Under the pieces are notes generated by a model. The model worked only from the letters and a program-made list of their open reading frames with translations, was not told where the DNA came from and made no database searches. A program made the position numbers and the translations under genes. A DNA stretch of 64,000 bases from Chloroflexota bacterium. GTDB lineage: Bacteria; Chloroflexota; Anaerolineae; Aggregatilineales; Phototrophicaceae. Positions 40,306 to 48,584 of this stretch are shown in pieces (position 1 is the stretch's first letter; each line of letters begins with the position of its first letter). Location of the stretch: NCBI GenBank assembly GCA_011523545.1, contig WTGN01000010.1, forward strand, positions 62,001 to 126,000, given 5' to 3'.

Positions 40306-41574
40306 CTATTCCGCTTGCCTGATGATCGTGTGCTCTTCTTGCAGCCACTGGAAGGCTTGGTCTACATTGCGTTCGCCAGAGAGGATCGACTCCCCGAGCT
40401 GGTCAAACATGGACCAGAGCTGCGACACTTGCGGATTGTTCACAATCGGATAGCGGAATTGCGCGCCGTGCGTAATCTCGCCCCAAGACGGATTCGTCAA
40501 GCTCAAGATCGGGATCTGGGCGACGACCTCTTCGTCTTCAAAGAGCGACTTCAAACCGGGCATGACGTTCACCAGCGCGACGGCTTTCAGTTGGTCGTAA
40601 GAACCCAGGAACTCAAGCACTTCTCTCGCTTGCTCACGCTTTTTCGAGGCGGTTGGGATCGAATAGCCCCAGCCATGGATCAGCAGGCTATCGTTGGCGG
40701 GTCCCATCGGGAAACGACCCCACGCGAGATTGTCCTCGGTCACGGAGGTATCAACCGTACTGGTGATATTGTTATACATACCTTCGTAACCCCACACCAT
40801 GCCCGCTTTGCCGCCGGCCATCAGCCCGATGACCTCGTTCCAGCCTTCGTTGATGGTGGATGGCGGCGTGATTTCGTAGTCGTTGACCCAGTCATACATC
40901 CACTGGAGCGCGGCTCTGGTGGCGTCGTCATCGAGCGCCTGCAGATCGGCGCCCGTATGGTGCAGCGCCAACAGCACGGTATTGAAGGCGTGCCCCCCGC
41001 CGCCCAGTGGACGCCAGCCCCAAACGCCGGCTTCCTGGTCGGTGGCGGCTAATCCAGCGGAGACAAAGTCATCCCAAGTCGCTGGGTGTTCCGGTACCAG
41101 GTCGGTGTTGTAGAAGAAGGGCGTGGCGCCCATGAAGTAGAAAATTCGGAAAACACCGCCCATCGCATTGTCCAAGACGTTTACACTATCGGTGAGGTCA
41201 TCGGCATTGTCGGTATAGGCATTCAAATCGCTCAGGTCGAGCGCCCAGCCATTGATGCCATACATGCCGCCCAGCAGGTCGTCGAGGAACATGATGTCGG
41301 CGTGGGAATAACCGGTTTGACCCCAGAGCGTGTACTTCTGCATCACATCGCTCCAGCTCCCCGTTGGCAAACCCTCCTGAATGATCTTAATCCCGGTCGC
41401 TTCCTCAGCCGCTTTATACTGCGCCTCCCGGAATTCCCCGCCCCAGCCGACGAGGTTGATCTCGTGGTTGTCGGCGCGGACGATGTTGGGGAAGTGCGGC
41501 AGCAGCGAGCTGGCCGCGACGGCGCCCGCCCCTTTCAAGAATGTACGTCGAGAAATATCTTTGACTCTACTCAT
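40306..41574 (-). CDS. Extracellular sugar-binding protein with Tat-type signal
   Basis: A 422-residue solute-binding protein. The N-terminus has a twin-arginine signal (SRRTFLKGAG, residues 8-17) followed by AVAASSLLPHF. The mature part begins HEINLVGWGGEFREAQYKAA, close to spermidine/putrescine- or sugar-type binding proteins of the ABC importer class. MalF/MalG-type permeases downstream favour a sugar or sugar-acid ligand. It is the second Tat-exported binding protein here, and like the first it has a CGAxxATCGAT-type site upstream (41600-41613). Confidence 0.88.
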   Translation of the reverse strand: MSRVKDISRRTFLKGAGAVAASSLLPHFPNIVRADNHEINLVGWGGEFREAQYKAAEEATGIKIIQEGLPTGSWSDVMQKYTLWGQTGYSHADIMFLDDLLGGMYGINGWALDLSDLNAYTDNADDLTDSVNVLDNAMGGVFRIFYFMGATPFFYNTDLVPEHPATWDDFVSAGLAATDQEAGVWGWRPLGGGGHAFNTVLLALHHTGADLQALDDDATRAALQWMYDWVNDYEITPPSTINEGWNEVIGLMAGGKAGMVWGYEGMYNNITSTVDTSVTEDNLAWGRFPMGPANDSLLIHGWGYSIPTASKKREQAREVLEFLGSYDQLKAVALVNVMPGLKSLFEDEEVVAQIPILSLTNPSWGEITHGAQFRYPIVNNPQVSQLWSMFDQLGESILSGERNVDQAFQWLQEEHTIIRQAE

Positions 41575-41599
41575 TTTCTAGCTACTTTAGGAAATTTAT

Positions 41600-41613
41600 C
41601 GAGAATCGATTAT
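41600..41613. promoter_or_regulatory. Operator-like CGAGAATCGATTAT
   Basis: Matches the palindrome at 6701 in 11 of 14 positions, with the ATCGAT core intact. It lies 26 bp upstream of the binding-protein start. A poor -35 (TTGCAA at 41617-41622 on the minus strand) lies beside it and a weak AT-rich -10 would overlap its other edge. Confidence 0.45.
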
Positions 41614-42189
41614 GTATTGCAACTGAACCAATTCTACCCCCCCCCCTTGGTGAAAAAGCAAAACTTTCAACGATGAAGCCCGGGCGGTTCAGCGCAACGC
41701 CCCTACTTACGTTGCGGGCAACTAACCCCATCCCCCGGCCTCTTCCCGCCATCTCTATGGTGGGCATCCGACGAGTCAGGGAGGGGAGCTACGACGCAGC
41801 AGGACGCAAGGTATTTTGCGTGGGCGGCGGCAATGTGGCGCGTTTGTCTACAGGATTTCGTCATAAGAGAAGCCCCCCGTCGGTTAGGTTTCGGTTTGAA
41901 CTTTGTCCGTCTCTGTCCATTTGCGGACAAAGAAAAAACTTTTTCGGACAATACGGACAAAGTGGACAAAGAATCAGGCGGAATTGGAATGGCGTGGTGG
42001 ATTAGGCGTATGCTGTCGGCTTTCTGTTTGTTTTGGTTCGGGTATTTGCGGGGCATGGATTTTCCCGTTGGTCTGAATTGCAGCAAAATTAGTACATTAG
42101 TTCTTAGCTGTCAAGCTTGAAGATGTGGAGGTCATGCATTCTTTTCGCTTGAAACAAACGAAACTTTACCACCCGGGGGTCGCCCTCAT
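41614..42189. other. Intergenic region with repeats and GGACAAAG motifs
   Basis: About 575 bp with no convincing gene. It holds a run of ten C at 41638-41647, a family-B repeat at 41724-41790, and an AT-richer segment at 41900-41975. In that segment CTTTGTCCG (41901-41909) and CGGACAAAG (41924-41932) form an inverted repeat, followed by further GGACAA units. A 95-codon open stretch at 41833-42120 runs through these repeats and resembles no known family. Confidence 0.6.
41724..41790. repeat. GC-rich intergenic repeat, family B
   Basis: CCCCATCCCCCGGCC, inner CGCCATCTCTATGG hairpin module, and AGGGAGGGGAGC end. It is the closest match to the copy at 2124-2187. Confidence 0.72.
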
Positions 42190-42218
42190 TTGACAGCCCA
42201 TCGCATAGCTATTATGCT
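42190..42218 (+). promoter_or_regulatory. Promoter of the zinc alcohol dehydrogenase gene
   Basis: -35 TTGACA (42190-42195), 17-bp spacer, -10 TATGCT (42213-42218), 58 bp upstream of the ATG. Confidence 0.75.
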
Positions 42219-42275
42219 TGGCTTCGACCCGGTCACAATCGACTAGCGCCAATCCTTGACGGAGAACGCAATACG

Positions 42276-43427
42276 ATGAAGGCACTCACTCTTAGCGCCG
42301 AATGGGCGCCCAAGCCCGGCTACGATATGTCCGCTAGCGAACGCGAGCTGCGCCGGCCGCGCAACGGCAACATGACCTGGAAGTCGCCCGCCCTTGAGCT
42401 GGGCGATGCGGATGACCCGACCCTGCAGCCCGACCAGGTCATGCTGGAGATTGCGGCAGTCGGCATTTGCGGCTCGGACATGCATATGTACGAAGCTGGC
42501 ACGGACGGCTATATGATCTATCCCGGCCTGGTGCATACGCCCAATATCCTCGGGCACGAGTTCGCCGGCCGCATCCTCGAAGTCGGCGCCGCGGTAAAGG
42601 ACCTGCAAGTTGGTGATCTCGTCGCCGTTGAGGAGATTCAGTGGTGCGGCGAATGCACCGCTTGCCGGCGCGGCTTCGTCAATCACTGCCTCGATATTGA
42701 AGAACTCGGCTTCACCATCCCCGGCGCGATGGCGCAATACCTGCCCGTGCGCGCCAAATATTGCTGGAAGCTGGACGAGGTCGCCGAGCGCTACGGCGAA
42801 GAAGAAGCGCTGGTCATGGGCGCCATGGTCGAGCCGACCGGCGTCTCCTATCAAGGGCTGTTCAACCGCCTGCGCAACTGGCAGCCGGGCAACAATGTCG
42901 TCATCTTCGGCGCGGGACCGATCGGGCTGGCTGCAGAAGCCCTGGTCATCGCCGCCGGCGCCGGGCAGGTCATCATGTTCGATCCATCCGCCAGCCGCCG
43001 CGCTATCGCCATGAACATGGGCGCGTCAGCCGCCTTGGATCCCGTTGGCATTGACCTCGACGACGCCATCATGGAGCATACCTTCGGGCGCGGCGTCGAC
43101 TACGTGGTGGAATGCGCCGGTTTCGCTGACAGGACCATCGAGCCGCTGGACCGCTGCCTGGCGGTGAACGCCTCCATCATCGATATCGGCATGGGCGGCG
43201 CCAACCCGACCGTGCCCATCGTCGCCTACAAGCGCATGGGCGTGCAGTACGCCGGTTCGCTCGGGCACGCCGGCGGCCCCTTCATGCACGTCATCCGGCT
43301 GATGGCGGCGGGACGCATCGACATGCGCAAAATGGTCAGCGCCCGCCTGCCCCTTGACGACGCGCTTGCCGCTTTCAAACGCCTGGAAAGCCGCCAAGAC
43401 GCCAAGATCATCTTGCAGCCAAATTAA
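42276..43427 (+). CDS. Zinc-dependent medium-chain alcohol/polyol dehydrogenase
   Basis: A 383-residue MDR-family dehydrogenase. Catalytic zinc ligands are in CGSDMHMYEAG and GHEFAGRI; the structural-zinc lobe shows four cysteines (CGECTACRRGFVNHC, spacing 2-2-7). The Rossmann motif is VIFGAGPIGLAAEAL. It oxidises an alcohol, polyol or sugar with NAD(P)+, resembling threonine/sorbitol dehydrogenase-type enzymes. It stands alone behind its own promoter. The substrate is unknown. Confidence 0.92.
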   Translation: MKALTLSAEWAPKPGYDMSASERELRRPRNGNMTWKSPALELGDADDPTLQPDQVMLEIAAVGICGSDMHMYEAGTDGYMIYPGLVHTPNILGHEFAGRILEVGAAVKDLQVGDLVAVEEIQWCGECTACRRGFVNHCLDIEELGFTIPGAMAQYLPVRAKYCWKLDEVAERYGEEEALVMGAMVEPTGVSYQGLFNRLRNWQPGNNVVIFGAGPIGLAAEALVIAAGAGQVIMFDPSASRRAIAMNMGASAALDPVGIDLDDAIMEHTFGRGVDYVVECAGFADRTIEPLDRCLAVNASIIDIGMGGANPTVPIVAYKRMGVQYAGSLGHAGGPFMHVIRLMAAGRIDMRKMVSARLPLDDALAAFKRLESRQDAKIILQPN

Positions 43428-43443
43428 TTTTCACCATGTACGT

Positions 43444-43510
43444 GTAGGGGCGACCAACCTGGTCGCCCGCCGGAATACAAAAATGTAGGGGCGACACTTG
43501 TGTCGCCCTT
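43444..43510. repeat. Two family-A hairpins
   Basis: GGGCGACCAACCTGGTCGCCC and GGGGCGACACTTGTGTCGCCC in the same orientation, each after GTAG. Arm sequences differ (GACCA/TGGTC and GACAC/GTGTC) but pair. Confidence 0.78.
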
Positions 43511-43548
43511 CTACGCCCATATACATATGTCGAATTTCGCATGACTGA

Positions 43549-43578
43549 TTGCTGTCTTCGTGGTATATCATGTATACA
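43549..43578 (+). promoter_or_regulatory. Possible promoter for the small membrane protein genes
   Basis: TTGCTG (43549-43554), 18-bp spacer, TATACA (43573-43578), 32 bp before the first ATG. A weak match. Confidence 0.4.
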
Positions 43579-43609
43579 GTCATATAAGGCGAAATAGGGA
43601 CTCACCAAT

Positions 43610-44008
43610 ATGCCTTACGACTTTGAAGTATCCGCCACCAATTGTGAACTCGCGCGGGAGATCTTGAACGTGGGCATGGACGCATGGACGGCGGCACGCG
43701 ACTGGGCGAGGTCATACAGCTATGACTGCGTCGAGTACGTAATTCAAACGCCGTCGGCTTCGCAGATATTTTTGACCCTCTATCTCGCCGGGCTGATACC
43801 GGCCATCATTGGCTGGGCTGTTCTCTATCGCCGAGGAGCGTCACCCGATGAGTTGTTCAAGTGGGGCATTTGCTGCGTTCTCCTACCTGGCATTGGTCCA
43901 TTTGTCGCGCTATTGGGCTTTCTTCACTTGTCCGGGGACTTCGGACGGTTCCCGGTAGCTGGCAGTATGCAGGAAGTGGACGGTCGAAATGCCGACAATT
44001 CATATTGA
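43610..44008 (+). CDS. Hypothetical two-helix membrane protein, paralogue 1
   Basis: A 132-residue protein of no recognised family. A polar N-terminal half (residues 1-48) with Cys residues is followed by two membrane segments: about 52-74 (FLTLYLAGLIPAIIGWAVLY) and 84-107 (WGICCVLLPGIGPFVALLGF). The second, with Pro-Gly-x-Gly-Pro, recalls PLD-nuclease N-terminal type membrane domains. The next gene encodes a protein with the same layout, so the pair arose by duplication. It overlaps that gene by 20 bp. Confidence 0.72.
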   Translation: MPYDFEVSATNCELAREILNVGMDAWTAARDWARSYSYDCVEYVIQTPSASQIFLTLYLAGLIPAIIGWAVLYRRGASPDELFKWGICCVLLPGIGPFVALLGFLHLSGDFGRFPVAGSMQEVDGRNADNSY

Positions 44009-44372
44009 ACTCTCGGGTTTGAATTGTCGAATAGTTCAAAGCATCTTTGATGCGGCATTTGAGGAACTGAGTTACGCGCTATCGAAAGTCGTCGATGCCG
44101 TTTACTATTCGTGCGAAGTGGCAGGCGTCAAGTCCGCGTGGGGTGAGTTTCATCCCGGCATTTACTCTCCCCCGCCCTCTATCTGGCAGGAAATTCTTGG
44201 ACTGTATGTCCTTGGCCTGATCTTGCTTTTCATAGCATGGTACTTTCTGTACAGCAGACGATCATCCTCGCGCGACGTATTCTACTGGGGTGCGCTCGCG
44301 CTGATCGTGCCGATCCTGGGTCCTCTGGTTGTAATGCTGTTCTATCGATTCGCGGCGCGGAACGATGGGTGA
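43989..44372 (+). CDS. Hypothetical two-helix membrane protein, paralogue 2
   Basis: A 127-residue protein with the same plan as the preceding one: a soluble N-terminal half containing LNC and YYSCEV, then membrane segments about 69-89 (GLYVLGLILLFIAWYFLY) and 97-119 (WGALALIVPILGPLVVMLFY). Shared features include the N-terminal Asn-Cys, the Leu-Tyr-x-x-Gly-Leu start of helix 1, Leu-Tyr-x-Arg-Arg after it, and a Pro-x-x-Gly-Pro in helix 2. Function unknown. It overlaps both neighbours (20 bp and 8 bp), indicating one translationally coupled unit. Confidence 0.72.
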   Translation: MPTIHIELSGLNCRIVQSIFDAAFEELSYALSKVVDAVYYSCEVAGVKSAWGEFHPGIYSPPPSIWQEILGLYVLGLILLFIAWYFLYSRRSSSRDVFYWGALALIVPILGPLVVMLFYRFAARNDG

Positions 44373-44586
44373 CGGCATCCTGATCCTCGGCGGCATCGCC
44401 TTCTGGATACTCGCCGGCCTTTGCGCATTCCGGCGCGACCTCGTCTGGCGGCTCTACTCGCTTGAACCCCGCTGGCGCCTGGACAACCCCGAACGCAGCG
44501 ACGCCTGGGACGCCAAGACGAAACGCTCGGCTTATATCTTCGCGCTGCTTGGCATCGTATTTGTGGCGCTGGGTGTGATGATTTGA
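44365..44586 (+). CDS. Small hypothetical membrane protein
   Basis: A 73-residue protein with two hydrophobic segments (residues 4-22 and 56-73) around a charged middle (SLEPRWRLDNPERSDAWDAK). It overlaps the preceding gene by 8 bp and ends at a family-A repeat. It looks like a small DUF6199-type two-helix protein, but assignment is weak. Co-translation with the two paralogues suggests a joint membrane role. Confidence 0.62.
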   Translation: MGDGILILGGIAFWILAGLCAFRRDLVWRLYSLEPRWRLDNPERSDAWDAKTKRSAYIFALLGIVFVALGVMI

Positions 44587-44636
44587 CGGGCGAGTCACCG
44601 CCGACGGTCAGTGTCTACGCGACCTCGCCCCTACAT
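44584..44636. repeat. Family-A repeat unit
   Basis: GACGGGCGAGTCACCGCC and GCGACCTCGCCCCTACATT: a degenerate inverted pair starting at the stop of the small membrane gene. The same spacer text CGACGGTCAGTGTCT occurs at about 24129. Confidence 0.6.
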
Positions 44637-44752
44637 TTAGGCGTTTGGGCGGGCGATCTAGTTGGGCGCCCCGATATTCTCAATCTCTGTAGGCGGCGAC
44701 CCTCTGTGCCTCTGTGTCTCTGTGGCGAAAATGAAACTGCACCGGCGGAGTG

Positions 44753-46135
44753 TTAAGTCACCGCAACCGCGCCCAAATTGTGATACAGCCGCACCGCCGC
44801 CTTCAGCGATGTATAAAAGCTGTCCAACTTCAGGTACTCGTTAGGCGAATGAATGCCCTCGCCCTCGCCGTAGGCAAAGGCCGTGATCGGCAATCCAATC
44901 AGCCGATTGAAGACGCCCAGAATCGGGATCGAGCCGCCAGTGCGCACGAGCTGCGCCCGTTTGCCGATCGTCGCTTCAATCGCCGATTGCACCGCTTCCA
45001 GCCAGGGACCCTCGGTGACCAGCTCGAAGTACCAGGCCTCTTCGCCGAGCTGGCAGTCGACCTGAACCGTGTCGGTCGAAAAGCCCTCGACGTATTCCTT
45101 CAGCGCTGCTGAAATCGCGCTTGGATCCTGATCGGGCGCCAGGCGCATCGTCACTTTGAAGCCGGCCTCCGCCGGGATGATGGTCTTGTTGCCGGGTCCC
45201 TGATAACCGCCCCACATGCCGGTGATATCACAAGTCGGGTAGACCGTCGCCCGCTCCGCCGCCGGCGCGATTGAATCCCCCCAGAAGCGTTCAACCCCGG
45301 CGCCGCTCAGAAGGGCCTCCTCTTGAAAGCCCGCCTGGATGCGCGCCTTCTCCGTCTCGCTGGCTTCCCGCAGGTCATCATAAAAGCCCGGCGCCTGGAT
45401 GCGCCCGTCGCGGTCATGGAAGGCGCCGATGATCCGCCCGGCGACATGCAGCGGATTCTCCACCAGCCCGCCATAGAGCCCGGAATGCAGATCGGCGCTT
45501 GGCCCGCTGACCCGCACTTCGGCCGTCACCATGCCGCGCCCGCCATAATGGTACTTTGGGCTGTCCGGCGACAAATCGCCATCGCAATTCAGAAGCACAT
45601 CCGCATTCAGCCGCGCCTTGTTCGCCTTGACAAATGCCTCGATGCTGGGCGAGCCCGATTCTTCTTCGCCTTCGAACATGATCTTGACGTTGACCGGCAG
45701 CGCGCCCGTCGTCCGCAGCAGCGCTTCAAAGACCTTCAAATTGCCCCAGACGCCGGCTTTGTTGTCGCTGGCGCCGCGCGCGACCATCCTGCGATCTTTG
45801 ATGACGCCCTCGAATGGCTCGGTCTCCCAAAGCGGCAGGGGATCAACCGGCTGCACATCGTAATGGGCGTAGACGAGCACCGTGGGTTTGTCCGCGCCCG
45901 CCTTGAGCCATTCGCCGTAGACGACCGGATGCCCCGCGGTCGCGATCGCCTCGCAATTGTCAAAACCCAGCGCCTCCAGCTGCCCCACGATCCAGTCAGC
46001 GCAGGCGCGTACGTCAGCGGCCCGCGCCGGGTCGGCGCTGATTGAGGGAAAACGCAGCAGGGCTTTGTAATCCTCCATCATTGTGTCCTGCGTCTCCTGC
46101 AGAAAGTCGATTGTGTTTTGCATGCTGTCCGCCAT
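44753..46135 (-). CDS. M20 family dipeptidase
   Basis: A 460-residue metallopeptidase. Zinc-site motifs in order: YAHYDVQPV (His, Asp), RGASDNKAGVW (bridging Asp), EGEEESGSP (catalytic Glu plus ligand) and LLNCDGD. The lid/dimerisation domain covers about residues 205-345. The length and motif set match the M20 dipeptidase / carnosinase-like subgroup that cleaves dipeptides in the cytoplasm. The ATG at 46135 has GAAGGGA upstream. It is a single gene between unrelated units. Confidence 0.93.
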   Translation of the reverse strand: MADSMQNTIDFLQETQDTMMEDYKALLRFPSISADPARAADVRACADWIVGQLEALGFDNCEAIATAGHPVVYGEWLKAGADKPTVLVYAHYDVQPVDPLPLWETEPFEGVIKDRRMVARGASDNKAGVWGNLKVFEALLRTTGALPVNVKIMFEGEEESGSPSIEAFVKANKARLNADVLLNCDGDLSPDSPKYHYGGRGMVTAEVRVSGPSADLHSGLYGGLVENPLHVAGRIIGAFHDRDGRIQAPGFYDDLREASETEKARIQAGFQEEALLSGAGVERFWGDSIAPAAERATVYPTCDITGMWGGYQGPGNKTIIPAEAGFKVTMRLAPDQDPSAISAALKEYVEGFSTDTVQVDCQLGEEAWYFELVTEGPWLEAVQSAIEATIGKRAQLVRTGGSIPILGVFNRLIGLPITAFAYGEGEGIHSPNEYLKLDSFYTSLKAAVRLYHNLGAVAVT

Positions 46136-46481
46136 GTTCTTCCCTCTTCAGTCTGTCACTAAGCTGCCGACAAATATAACGCATTGCCAGCAATAATTCC
46201 GCCGCCAATCAGATTCGGGGACTGCTGAATTCAGAGGCCATGAAAACCACGCGGGGCAAAGAAGAAAACGCTGTGCCCTCTGTGCTTAAAGGGCCTGTGT
46301 TGTATTCGCCAAGTGGGGGATACGACAATGTTAACAGCTCGGTTAGATTTCCATGCTAAGCTAATATGAAGGGTGACTGGCAATCGAAAGCAAATCCAAG
46401 CCAGCCTAAAAGTCAACCTCGCTAGAAGACTTCCCCTCCTTGACTCGTCGGGGAGGGGCCAGGGGAGGGGTTGTAAGAAAG
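46136..46481. other. Intergenic region with repeat remnants
   Basis: About 345 bp without a gene. It contains CTGTGCCCTCTGTGCTTAAAG, a remnant of the family-C CTCTGTG module (about 46270-46290), and a family-B repeat at 46431-46472 directly before the response regulator. No clear promoter boxes. Confidence 0.55.
46431..46472. repeat. GC-rich intergenic repeat, family B
   Basis: TTCCCCTCCTTGACTCGTCG, then GGGAGGGGCCAGGGGAGGGG, ending 10 bp before the response regulator start and possibly supplying its purine-rich ribosome binding region. Confidence 0.65.
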
Positions 46482-47222
46482 ATGGCCAAAGAACGAAACA
46501 TCCTCGTTGTCGATGATGAGCGCACGATCCGCGAGGTGCTGCGGCGCTATCTTGAGCTGGAAGGGTTCTCCGTGACCGAAGCGGAGACCGGCCCGCAGGC
46601 GCTGTCCATTTTGCAGGACAGCCGGCCCGACCTAATTGTGCTTGATGTCATGCTGCCCGGCGTGGACGGCTTCTCGATCACGCGGCGGCTGCGGCATGCC
46701 GCGGATTACCAGCCCCTGCAGGTAGATGGCGATATCCCCATCATCCTGCTCACAGCGCGGACCAACGAAGTCGATCGCGTCTCCGGCCTTGAGCTGGGCG
46801 CCGATGACTATATCACCAAGCCATTCAGCCCGCGCGAATTGGTGGCGCGCGTGAAGGCGGTGCTGCGGCGCAGTACACCGGCCGAAATCGAAAGCGAAAG
46901 CCCGGTCGAAATAGGCGCCCTGTCCCTTGACCCGCGCAGCCGTTCCTTCAGCGTCGAAGGGGCGGATGTGTCGCTGACCGCCAAAGAGTTTGATCTGCTC
47001 TGGTTCCTGCTGCGCCATCCGCGCCAGGTCTTCACCCGGCAGCAGCTGCTCGACCAGGTTTGGGGCTACGAGTTTTATGGCGACGAAAGCACGGTGACGG
47101 TCCATGTGCGCCGCCTGCGCGAAAAGCTGGAGCCCAACCCGAGCAAACCGAGCTACATTCTGACCGTCTGGGGCGTGGGCTACAAATTTGAAGAGCCGAC
47201 CGCTGACCCGCAGCAGACATAG
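46482..47222 (+). CDS. Response regulator, OmpR/PhoB family
   Basis: A 246-residue two-component response regulator. The receiver domain (residues 5-125) has acidic pocket Asp11/Asp12, phospho-acceptor Asp55 in IVLDVML and the late Lys in YITKPFSP. It carries an unusual insert of about 10 residues (HAADYQPLQVDGD) before the PIILLTA strand. The winged-helix DNA-binding domain (about 145-236) ends with the recognition wing VHVRRLREKLEP. The stop codon TAG is the first three bases of a family-A repeat. The sensor kinase gene follows 88 bp later. Confidence 0.93.
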   Translation: MAKERNILVVDDERTIREVLRRYLELEGFSVTEAETGPQALSILQDSRPDLIVLDVMLPGVDGFSITRRLRHAADYQPLQVDGDIPIILLTARTNEVDRVSGLELGADDYITKPFSPRELVARVKAVLRRSTPAEIESESPVEIGALSLDPRSRSFSVEGADVSLTAKEFDLLWFLLRHPRQVFTRQQLLDQVWGYEFYGDESTVTVHVRRLREKLEPNPSKPSYILTVWGVGYKFEEPTADPQQT

Positions 47223-47243
47223 GGGCGAGCCAGTGGGTTGCCC
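47220..47243. repeat. Family-A repeat unit overlapping a stop codon
   Basis: TAGGGGCGAGCCAGTGGGTT and GCCCGCC. Its first three bases are the stop codon of the response regulator. Confidence 0.65.
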
Positions 47244-47309
47244 GCCGGCAAAAGGGAGACGCATGTCCGGCAATGCTGATACGCCCGATTAGCGAAAGCG
47301 ATTTGCGCA

Positions 47310-48584
47310 ATGGACCTCAATCACAGGCTGTCGCGGAATCCCGTCCTCATACTGCTGATCATCCTGCTAATTCCCATCGCCGGCACCTTGTTCAGCGAAC
47401 TGATCATGTTCGACCTGCCCGGCAACGAGGTGCAGGACCTGGTGGCTTTCATGACCGTCACCGGCCTCACCAGCTCCCTGCTGTCCTACGCCTTTTACCG
47501 GCTGGGGGTTCTGGAGTGGTTCCGCAGTTTGCGCTGGGCGATCTGGATGGTCATCGCGCTGCTGGTTTTGATGATCTTCCTCAACGTCTGGGTGATCGCG
47601 CGTTTCACCTTCATTCAGCAGCATTATCTGGCCCTGACGTCGGTGCTCCTGGTCTTCGCCGGCCTCTCGGCGCTGACTATCGGTTTCTTCGCCTCCAAAA
47701 CGATGACCGATCGACTAAGCAAGCTGAGCGATGCCACCCAGTCGCTCGCCGACCGTGATTTCACAACGCGCTTGAATATCGCCGGCAATGACGAAATCGC
47801 TCAGTTGGCCAGTACATTCAACGCCATGGCCCGCAGTCTGGAAGAAGTCGAAGAACAGAAACAGCAGCTTGAACAGACCCGCCGCGACCTGACCGCCTGG
47901 GTCTCCCACGATTTGCGCACGCCGCTTGCCTCAATCCGCGTCATGGTCGAAGCGATGCTCGACGGCGTCGTGGATGACGAAGAGACCGTGCGCCGCTATC
48001 TCGATAACAGCAGCGCCGAAATTGAACACCTCAGCAGCCTGATTGATGACCTCTTTGAGCTGGCCCAGCTTGATGTCGGGCACCTGCAAATCAATATCCA
48101 GCCGGCCTCGCTTCCCGACTTGATATCGGACACGCTGGGCAGCATGCGGCTGAAGGCGGAGCAGCGCGGCATCGAACTAAAGGGCGAAGTATCCGACGAT
48201 ATAGACATCGTGCTGATGGCGCCGGACAAGATTCAGCGCGTATTATCGAACTTGGTCGACAATGCCATCAAATATGCCGACAGCGGGCTGCGCGTCACCT
48301 TGCGCGCCTGGCGCGTCGGCGGTGAAATCCGCATTGACATCCACAACAGCGGCTCCTACATCCCGGAGGCTGTGCTGCCTCGCTTGTTCGAGAGCTTCTA
48401 TCGCGGCGAAGGCTCACGGGCGCGCGACGACGATGGCGCGCGTGGCACCGGCCTGGGTTTGGCCATCGCCCGCGGTTTCATTGAAGCGCATGGCGGCCGC
48501 ATCTGGGCGACCAGCGCAAAGGACCAGGGCACGATATTCAGCTTCTCCCTGCCACAAGGGTCCGCTCATTCCACCAAGGCGTAA
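47310..48584 (+). CDS. Membrane sensor histidine kinase
   Basis: A 424-residue kinase with four hydrophobic segments in the first 130 residues (about 11-34, 43-62, 77-98, 108-128) and no large sensory domain, so it probably senses a membrane or envelope signal. A HAMP linker (about 129-182), a HisKA domain with phospho-acceptor His200 (WVSHDLRTPL) and an HATPase_c domain (NLVDNAIKYA, then GTGLGLAIARGF) follow. It forms a pair with the response regulator upstream. Its 3' end overlaps the convergent deaminase gene by 19 bp. The signal is unknown. Confidence 0.92.
   Translation: MDLNHRLSRNPVLILLIILLIPIAGTLFSELIMFDLPGNEVQDLVAFMTVTGLTSSLLSYAFYRLGVLEWFRSLRWAIWMVIALLVLMIFLNVWVIARFTFIQQHYLALTSVLLVFAGLSALTIGFFASKTMTDRLSKLSDATQSLADRDFTTRLNIAGNDEIAQLASTFNAMARSLEEVEEQKQQLEQTRRDLTAWVSHDLRTPLASIRVMVEAMLDGVVDDEETVRRYLDNSSAEIEHLSSLIDDLFELAQLDVGHLQINIQPASLPDLISDTLGSMRLKAEQRGIELKGEVSDDIDIVLMAPDKIQRVLSNLVDNAIKYADSGLRVTLRAWRVGGEIRIDIHNSGSYIPEAVLPRLFESFYRGEGSRARDDDGARGTGLGLAIARGFIEAHGGRIWATSAKDQGTIFSFSLPQGSAHSTKA

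Noticed and set aside
41833..42120. 95-codon open frame in the intergenic region
   Set aside because: It is composed largely of the GGACAAAG repeat segment, has no ribosome binding site and its product has no recognised family.
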